In this document: positions 39,639 through 43,731 of the stretch, piece by piece
Position numbering within the stretch: the stretch's first letter is position 1
How the letters are laid out: each line of letters opens with the position of its first letter
Translations under genes and position numbers: made by a program
Notes under the pieces: generated by a model
Database searches by the model: none
The model's input: only the letters and a program-made list of their open reading frames with translations
What the model was told of the DNA's origin: nothing
Assembly: GCA_030731635.1 (NCBI GenBank)
Contig: JANQTR010000111.1
Location: 1 to 43,731, forward strand
Direction of reading: 5' to 3'
Source: Erythrobacter sp.
Lineage (GTDB): Bacteria; Pseudomonadota; Alphaproteobacteria; Sphingomonadales; Sphingomonadaceae
Length of the DNA: 43,731 nucleotides

Positions 39639-39965
39639 TCAAGCGCCGCGTTGCTCAATCCTGTTCAGCGCTGCGACCTGCTGACGCGCTTCGGCCCGCA
39701 CCTTGTCGAGGCAGGTGCGTGCGTCTTGGTTCATGATACGCGTTCCGGTCGAACGATCGTCGGCGCGGCACACGCTGCGCGCGGCCTTTTCGATCCGCCG
39801 GTCAAGCGTACGCTGGCCTTGCGCGGTCGCCAGATTGATGTCCGCGGTTGCAATCTTCAGCGTCATCGGGTCCGCCGGGCCTGCGGCCAGGGCCGGGCTG
39901 ATCGCAGCGCCTGCCATAGCCAGTCCGGCAAGGGCGAGTGTCAGGGATTTCGCAAATTTTTTCAT
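39639..39965 (-). CDS. UrcA family secreted protein
   Basis: A 108-residue protein. MKKFAKSLTLALAGLAMAGAAISPALA is a signal peptide. The mature part has the UrcA-type motifs MTLKIATADINLATAQGQRTLDRRIEKAARSVC and TCLDKVRAEARQQV, and two cysteines likely form a disulfide. UrcA family proteins are short, secreted, poorly characterised proteins of Sphingomonadales. ATG 39965 has GGAGGATG upstream. The same frame is open further upstream, but without family sequence. An intrinsic terminator follows. Confidence 0.87.
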   Translation of the reverse strand: MKKFAKSLTLALAGLAMAGAAISPALAAGPADPMTLKIATADINLATAQGQRTLDRRIEKAARSVCRADDRSTGTRIMNQDARTCLDKVRAEARQQVAALNRIEQRGA

Positions 39966-40194
39966 CGGGTCATCCTCCATCAGCGGGGGTTTGGTGGGAT
40001 CGGGCGGGGGCTCGATCCGAAGGTGCCAACCCTCCTGCTGAAACCCGTTATATGCCCGGTGCGGCGCACATGCAGGCGCGCTTCGATCAAACTGCCGCCG
40101 CAATCCGACCGGCGCGGCGGGTGCCTGACCAAGAGTGCGCGGCGGCGGACAGATGGCGGTTTCCAATCGACCAGCGCATTGCCATATTGTGCAG

Positions 40195-40467
40195 ATGGGA
40201 TGGCCGACGATCATGATCTTTGTGCTGGGTATCGGCAATTTCGCGCTTAACCGCGCGGTGTTCGATAGTGGGCATCCTCTGTTTGCGCGGCTGCCGCGTG
40301 CCAGCCAGGTGTTGAGCAGCCGCGCCGCCTTGGTGACCGAGTTTGCGATATTGTTCTTTGCGCTACTGTTATCGGTCCAAGGCTGGCCGGGGTTTGTGTG
40401 GACCTATTTGATCTATACCGCACTCAACGGCGCGGTGGGCTGGCTGATCCTGTCAGGGCGGGTATAG
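40195..40467 (+). CDS. Small membrane protein, unknown family
   Basis: A 90-residue protein beginning MGWPTIMIFVLGIGNFALNRAVF. Hydrophobic segments lie at about residues 5-22, 42-62 and 66-84. No polar active site is visible. The start is uncertain: 40153, 40195 and 40213 (the last with TGGGATGG upstream) are all in frame. The metallophosphoesterase gene begins 9 bases downstream, so co-transcription is likely. Function is unknown. Confidence 0.65.
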   Translation: MGWPTIMIFVLGIGNFALNRAVFDSGHPLFARLPRASQVLSSRAALVTEFAILFFALLLSVQGWPGFVWTYLIYTALNGAVGWLILSGRV

Positions 40468-40476
40468 GCGTTGGCG

Positions 40477-41262
40477 ATGACCACCCGTTTATTCCATATC
40501 AGCGATGTGCATTTCGGGGTCGAAGATCCCGCTGCGCTTGAAGCCTTCGCGCGGGCGGTGGCGGACGAACGCCCCGATGTGGTGGTGTGCACCGGTGATC
40601 TGACCCAGCGCGCTAAACATTCCGAATATGCCGATGCGCAAGAATGGTTCGCGTCACTCGGTGTGCCGGTGGTGCTGGAACCGGGCAATCACGACATGCC
40701 CTATTACAACCCATGGGAGCGGTTCACCGATCCTTTCCGGCGCTACAACCGGCTTAACGCGGCGGTGGGGACGGGGTTTGTTTCGCCCGATGTTGCGCTG
40801 GTGCCGCTGCGAACGACGGTGCGGGCGCAGCGCCGGTTCCCGTGGTCTGACGGGGTGGTGACCCGCGACGCACTCGAAGCAACGCTGGCTGATCTCGCGG
40901 CGCTGCGGGATGATCCGCGCACCATCATCGTGATTGGGCATCACCCGCTGCTTGGGCCTGAAAGCGCTCCGACCAATCCCACTATCGGCGGTGATGCCGC
41001 CTTTGCGCAGCTTGCCGCGGCGGGCGTACATGCGGTGATTTCGGGCCACGTCCATGTGCCGTTCGACCAGTTGCGCAGCGTGGCGGGCGGGCCGGTAATG
41101 CGGATGATCGGCACCGGCACCCTGTCGACCCGCTTGCGCCACGGCGCGCCAGCATCGTGGCGCGAGATCATATGCGCGCCCGGAGGGGTGATTGAAACGC
41201 GGCTGCGGCTGCCCGCCTCCGCGATCATGCCTGCGGGTGAGGCTGCAACGCAATCCTCCTGA
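40477..41262 (+). CDS. Metallophosphoesterase (CpdA-like calcineurin fold)
   Basis: A 261-residue dinuclear-metal phosphoesterase. The metal-ligand motifs are in order: HISDVHFG (DxH), VVCTGDLTQRA (GD), EPGNHDMPYY (GNHD), VIGHHPLL (H) and ISGHVHVPF (GHxH). CpdA-type cAMP phosphodiesterase or a general nucleotidase activity are both possible. Start 40477 gives MTTRLFHISDVH; the in-frame TTG at 40471 is less likely. It follows the small membrane protein gene. Confidence 0.92.
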   Translation: MTTRLFHISDVHFGVEDPAALEAFARAVADERPDVVVCTGDLTQRAKHSEYADAQEWFASLGVPVVLEPGNHDMPYYNPWERFTDPFRRYNRLNAAVGTGFVSPDVALVPLRTTVRAQRRFPWSDGVVTRDALEATLADLAALRDDPRTIIVIGHHPLLGPESAPTNPTIGGDAAFAQLAAAGVHAVISGHVHVPFDQLRSVAGGPVMRMIGTGTLSTRLRHGAPASWREIICAPGGVIETRLRLPASAIMPAGEAATQSS

Positions 41263-41403
41263 TCAGGCTCTTAACCTTTTCCCTAGCAGGGACGTTAAGG
41301 TTTTGTTGGTGAAATCCCCCTTGCTGGCCCGCAGACGTCTCATGGCGTGTGGCGCCTGACAATGAACCTGGTCTTTGCCGAACAGCTTGGAGGGGTGTGT
41401 GCG

Positions 41404-41601
41404 ATGGATTTGATCAAAGCGCTGACGCTGGGCGCGATACTTTCGGCGACTTTGGCGCTGGTGATTGGATCGCAGGGGACCAGCGCGGGGCCGCTGGCGA
41501 TTCATCTGATTCCGGTTGCCGATGCCAGAGTGTATTGGTCGTGGCCGGTCTTTTTCGGCGGCAGCGGCCTGTCATTCGGGCTCATGCTGCTGCAACGCTG
41601 A
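41404..41601 (+). CDS. Small hydrophobic protein, two predicted TM segments
   Basis: A 65-residue protein: MDLIKALTLGAILSATLALV is the first membrane helix and WSWPVFFGGSGLSFGLMLLQ the second, with a short non-cytoplasmic loop (QGTSAGPLAIHLIPVADARVY). ATG 41404 has GGAGGGGTG at ideal spacing, which supports translation. The frame upstream contains weaker starts (41347, 41362). No family is recognised. The gene lies in a 470-base stretch between metallophosphoesterase and rpsI that otherwise holds a dyad (41270-41299) and a terminator. Confidence 0.65.
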   Translation: MDLIKALTLGAILSATLALVIGSQGTSAGPLAIHLIPVADARVYWSWPVFFGGSGLSFGLMLLQR

Positions 41602-41637
41602 GGCCGCTTGGGCGCACCGCATGAAATAGGGCGACAT

Positions 41638-41675
41638 GAAAAAGGGCGGCTCCCTTTCGGGGGCCGCCCTTTGTC
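41638..41675. terminator. Terminator of rpsI, probably bidirectional
   Basis: AAAGGGCGGC (41641-41650) pairs with GCCGCCCTTT (41663-41672), with a GGGAGCC/GGGGGCC-type inner stem. On the minus strand it is followed by TTTTTC, which fits rpsI transcription. On the plus strand TTTGT follows, so it can also end the small membrane protein gene. Confidence 0.85.
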
Positions 41676-41689
41676 CTTGCCTCGATAAA

Positions 41690-41744
41690 GCGTTTAGCGC
41701 TTCGAGAACTGCCAGCCGGGGCGCGTTTAGCGCTTCGAGAACTG
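41690..41744 (-). repeat. Tandem duplication of the rpsI 3' end
   Basis: GCGTTTAGCGCTTCGAGAAC plus TG occurs at 41690-41711 and again at 41723-41744, 33 bases apart. On the minus strand the second copy is the end of rpsI (QFSKR, stop). The first copy is an untranslated, in-frame-sized repeat of the same codons after the stop. Confidence 0.85.
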
Positions 41745-42242
41745 GAAGCTGCGGCGGGCCTTGGCCTTGCCGTACTTTTTGCGTTCCACCACGCGGCTGT
41801 CGCGGGTGAGGAAGCCTTCTGCCTTGACCGTAGAGCGCAGTTCAGGCTCGTACTTGGTCAGAGCTTGGGAAATGCCGTGCTTCACGGCGCCCGCCTGACC
41901 GGACAAGCCACCGCCACGAACGGTGCAGATCACATCATACTGGCCGGCGCGGTCAGTGATGGTGAAGGGCTGGTTGATCACCAGACGCAGGGTCGGACGC
42001 GCGAAATAGGTTTCCTGATCGCGGCCATTGATGGTGATCTTGCCGGTCCCCGGCTTGACCCATACGCGGGCCACGGCATCCTTGCGGCGGCCAGTGGCGT
42101 AGGAACGGCCCTGGGCGTCGATTTCGCGGTCGCGCAGCGGCATGGCCACACGGGCGATTTCGGCAGCGTCGCCCTGCGGCACGCCAGCGGCGATGTCTTT
42201 CAGATCGGCGAGATCGGACACGGTCGTGGTTTCATCAGTCAT
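41727..42242 (-). CDS. rpsI: Small ribosomal subunit protein uS9
   Basis: A 171-residue ribosomal protein. The conserved core runs from about residue 47 (RSYATGRRKDAVARVWVKPGTG) to the C-terminal tail KKYGKAKARRSFQFSKR that reaches the P-site tRNA. The first 45 residues are an acidic extension, a usual feature in alphaproteobacterial uS9. Its ATG overlaps the rplM stop by one base (TAATG). The 3' end is partly duplicated behind the gene. Confidence 0.98.
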   Translation of the reverse strand: MTDETTTVSDLADLKDIAAGVPQGDAAEIARVAMPLRDREIDAQGRSYATGRRKDAVARVWVKPGTGKITINGRDQETYFARPTLRLVINQPFTITDRAGQYDVICTVRGGGLSGQAGAVKHGISQALTKYEPELRSTVKAEGFLTRDSRVVERKKYGKAKARRSFQFSKR

Positions 42243-42721
42243 TATGCAACGACCTTGTTCTTGCGGTTCATGGAAGCAACGTCGAGCACGGAGGGCTTCT
42301 GCCCGTCATGCGGATGCTCGGTGCCGACATAGAGGTGCAGCGCACGCATCTGGTCACGGCCAAGCGGGCCGCGCGGAATCATGCGTTCCACAGCCTTTTC
42401 AAGCACGCGTTCGGGGAAACGACCGCCCAGCACCTTGGCCGGGGTGGTTTCCTTGATCCCGCCGGGGTGGCCGGTGTGCTTGTAATAGATCTTGTTGCCC
42501 ATCTTGTTGCCGGTGAACCTCACCTTTTCAACGTTGATGACGATCACATGGTCGCCGCAATCGACGTGCGGGGTGTAGATCGGCTTGGTCTTGCCGCGCA
42601 GGATGTTGGCGATGATCGCGGCGAGACGGCCGACGACCAGACCATCGGCATCGATAATGTGCCAGTTCTTTACGACCTCGGCCGGTTTAACGGACCGGGT
42701 CTGCTTGCTGAGCGCCTTCAT
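42242..42721 (-). CDS. rplM: Large ribosomal subunit protein uL13
   Basis: A 159-residue protein. Key motifs are KNWHIIDADGLVVGRLAAIIANILRGKTKPIYTPHVDCGDHVIVINVEK and PERVLEKAVERMIPRGPLGR, with a normal short C-terminus. MKALSKQTRSVKP at 42721 is the family N-terminus; a longer in-frame start at 42802 adds unconserved sequence. The rplM-rpsI pair is a conserved ribosomal operon. Confidence 0.98.
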   Translation of the reverse strand: MKALSKQTRSVKPAEVVKNWHIIDADGLVVGRLAAIIANILRGKTKPIYTPHVDCGDHVIVINVEKVRFTGNKMGNKIYYKHTGHPGGIKETTPAKVLGGRFPERVLEKAVERMIPRGPLGRDQMRALHLYVGTEHPHDGQKPSVLDVASMNRKNKVVA

Positions 42722-42810
42722 GGCATGTGTCCTTGGTTCGAAACTGTTTCTCGGGAAGTGGTCCGGAGAATCGCCCGCCTGATCCGCAGATCGGGTGAAC
42801 AAGTGGGGCG

Positions 42811-42839
42811 CAAATGTCGGTGAGTGGGGTGAAAGTCAA
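42811..42839 (-). promoter_or_regulatory. Possible rplM-rpsI promoter
   Basis: On the minus strand TTGACT (42839-42834) has CATTTG 17 bases downstream. The -35 is good, the -10 poor. A perfect palindrome AAAAGCGCGCTTTT lies just upstream at 42842-42855 and may be an upstream element or the end of the preceding unit. Confidence 0.35.
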
Positions 42840-42945
42840 GCAAAAGCGCGCTTTTTCGATAGGGTAAAATAATACCGCATGTCTGACGAGGCTGTGATTG
42901 GGCCAAGATTGGGCTGCCTACATCCCGCCGCCAAAACCCTGCAGA

Positions 42946-43695
42946 CTAGACTGGGCTGAGCGTCCAGACTTCGAGCGCGCGGCGCGTCAGGCCTGCGACG
43001 GTGGTGATCACCTCACGCTCTGCATGTTTGAGCCAGGGCGCGTCAGCTTGAGGTTCAGCGCTGTAATGCAGGGTGAATTGCCCGTTCAGTCCGCCGGGCA
43101 GTGCAACCGAACGGCTCATGTCGACCGGTTTCCCGGTCGGAAACAGCAGATCGGCCGGCAGCGTGTCGAGCGCCGTGGCTCCGGCCTGATGCACCTGCGC
43201 CAGATAGAGACGATACCGCTCGCGCTCGTCAGCGGGTAGTGATTGCCCCGCAATCATTGCCTCGGCCGCTTGCAGGGCGTCGGTCACTGCAACATCTGAG
43301 GGTGGCGTGAGGTCTGAGGAAAGGATTGTGCCGTCCTCTGCCAGCATCAACGGAAACATCGCGCTGGTATCGCGCTGCTGTTCGATCTGGGCGAGGGTGG
43401 CCAGATGCGGCGGGGCGGTCACCTCGGCGCCGATCTGTTCCCCGTTAATCACAATGCCGCGTCCCAGCCTTTGGTACCGCACCATCCAGCTCCGCCGGAC
43501 AGTGATGGCCGCAGCGTCGCCAATCCCACGCTCCAGCACCCGTTCAAGGCGCAGCGCGGCTTCAGGCAGGCGCAGGGGCAGAGTGGGGGCAGCGCTGAGC
43601 GGCGCGGTCAGGCTGCGCAGAACGCTCGTTGCGCCGCCCGACACCCCAACCCCGATCAACGCCAGCAGCAGGGCTCGCCGCGTCTTCGCAATCAT
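42946..43695 (-). CDS. Membrane-anchored protein, unknown family
   Basis: A 249-residue protein. Residues about 5-24 (TRRALLLALIGVGVSGGATS) are a signal anchor, and the rest appears periplasmic. The region VRYQRLGRGIVINGEQIGAEVTAPPHLATLAQIEQQRDTSAMFPLMLAEDGTILSS looks like a mixed alpha/beta domain. LPADLLFPTGKPVDMSRSVALPGGLNGQFTLHYSAEPQ follows. I do not recognise a family or catalytic motif. ATG 43695 has GGGGA upstream; the frame continues to the window edge with another possible GTG. Two bases of stop lie at the start of a 224-base gap before rplM. Confidence 0.65.
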   Translation of the reverse strand: MIAKTRRALLLALIGVGVSGGATSVLRSLTAPLSAAPTLPLRLPEAALRLERVLERGIGDAAAITVRRSWMVRYQRLGRGIVINGEQIGAEVTAPPHLATLAQIEQQRDTSAMFPLMLAEDGTILSSDLTPPSDVAVTDALQAAEAMIAGQSLPADERERYRLYLAQVHQAGATALDTLPADLLFPTGKPVDMSRSVALPGGLNGQFTLHYSAEPQADAPWLKHAEREVITTVAGLTRRALEVWTLSPV

Positions 43696-43731
43696 CGCTG
43701 TCCCCTTTTCCAAACCGGCGATGCACGGCAC

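Noticed and set aside
42842..42855. AAAAGCGCGCTTTT as a terminator of the unknown membrane protein gene
   Set aside because: The stem leaves almost no loop and lies 90 bases beyond the stop. Treated only as a palindrome.
1..43731. tRNA, rRNA, CRISPR array, prophage or insertion sequence
   Set aside because: No gap holds a cloverleaf, repeat-spacer series, integrase or transposase. Codon use and composition are uniform across the window.

Overview
The window is high-GC, densely coded chromosomal DNA from an alphaproteobacterium. It most likely belongs to Sphingomonadales (Erythrobacter/Porphyrobacter/Sphingomonas-like). The evidence is the S4 protein-fdxA-CarD block, a DUF6489-type small protein beside mnmE, an UrcA-family protein, a DUF2497/PopZ-type protein beside tolC, and the hemE-[oriC]-DUF299-maf-aroE-coaE-dnaQ order known from Caulobacter and its relatives. 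I see no prophage, insertion sequence, CRISPR array, rRNA or tRNA. Nearly all of the sequence is core genome, and the window appears to span the chromosomal origin and its segregation centromere.

Layout. 1-1.7 kb: end of an unidentified gene, S4 RNA-binding protein, ferredoxin FdxA, CarD-type regulator and a strong terminator. 1.8-9.7 kb: two lipoproteins, the tRNA t6A enzyme TsaC/Sua5, an acyl-CoA dehydrogenase, a DUF815 ATPase, a sorbosone-dehydrogenase-like protein, free-methionine-sulfoxide reductase and a glycine-zipper envelope protein. 9.7-15.5 kb, minus strand: mnmE-mnmG-rsmG-parA-parB. Six of the seven parS sites lie here, and the seventh is in the dienelactone hydrolase gene at 16.4 kb. 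15.5-18.4 kb: DUF6489 protein, dienelactone hydrolase, an NTF2-like protein, then a minus-strand trio of a DUF2007-like membrane protein and two short BLUF blue-light receptors. 18.4-21.4 kb, minus strand: rho, hemJ, hemE.

21.36-21.70 kb is the only non-coding stretch longer than 300 bases. It has an AT-rich segment and several DnaA-box-like 9-mers and is the best candidate for oriC. Genes run away from it on both sides: hemE, hemJ and rho leftward; the DUF299 regulator, maf, aroE, coaE, dnaQ, hpf and ptsN rightward.

26.6-33.1 kb: thioesterase, DUF1491 protein, cell-wall hydrolase, exonuclease III, ErpA, a CBS protein, a small membrane protein, a thioredoxin-like [2Fe-2S] protein and an S9 peptidase. 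33.1-35.8 kb: a minus-strand operon of a shortened isoaspartyl-methyltransferase-like protein, TolC and PopZ. 35.9-43.7 kb: fumC, a LytS/LytTR-type two-component pair, an UrcA protein, small membrane proteins, a metallophosphoesterase, rplM-rpsI and an unrecognised membrane-anchored protein.

The unifying theme is origin biology. ParA, ParB, seven parS sites, the predicted oriC and a PopZ-type polar anchor all lie within about 24 kb. The least explained items are the BLUF-BLUF-DUF2007 trio, the operator-like dyad over the promoter of the methyltransferase-tolC-popZ operon, and the degenerate methyltransferase in that operon.
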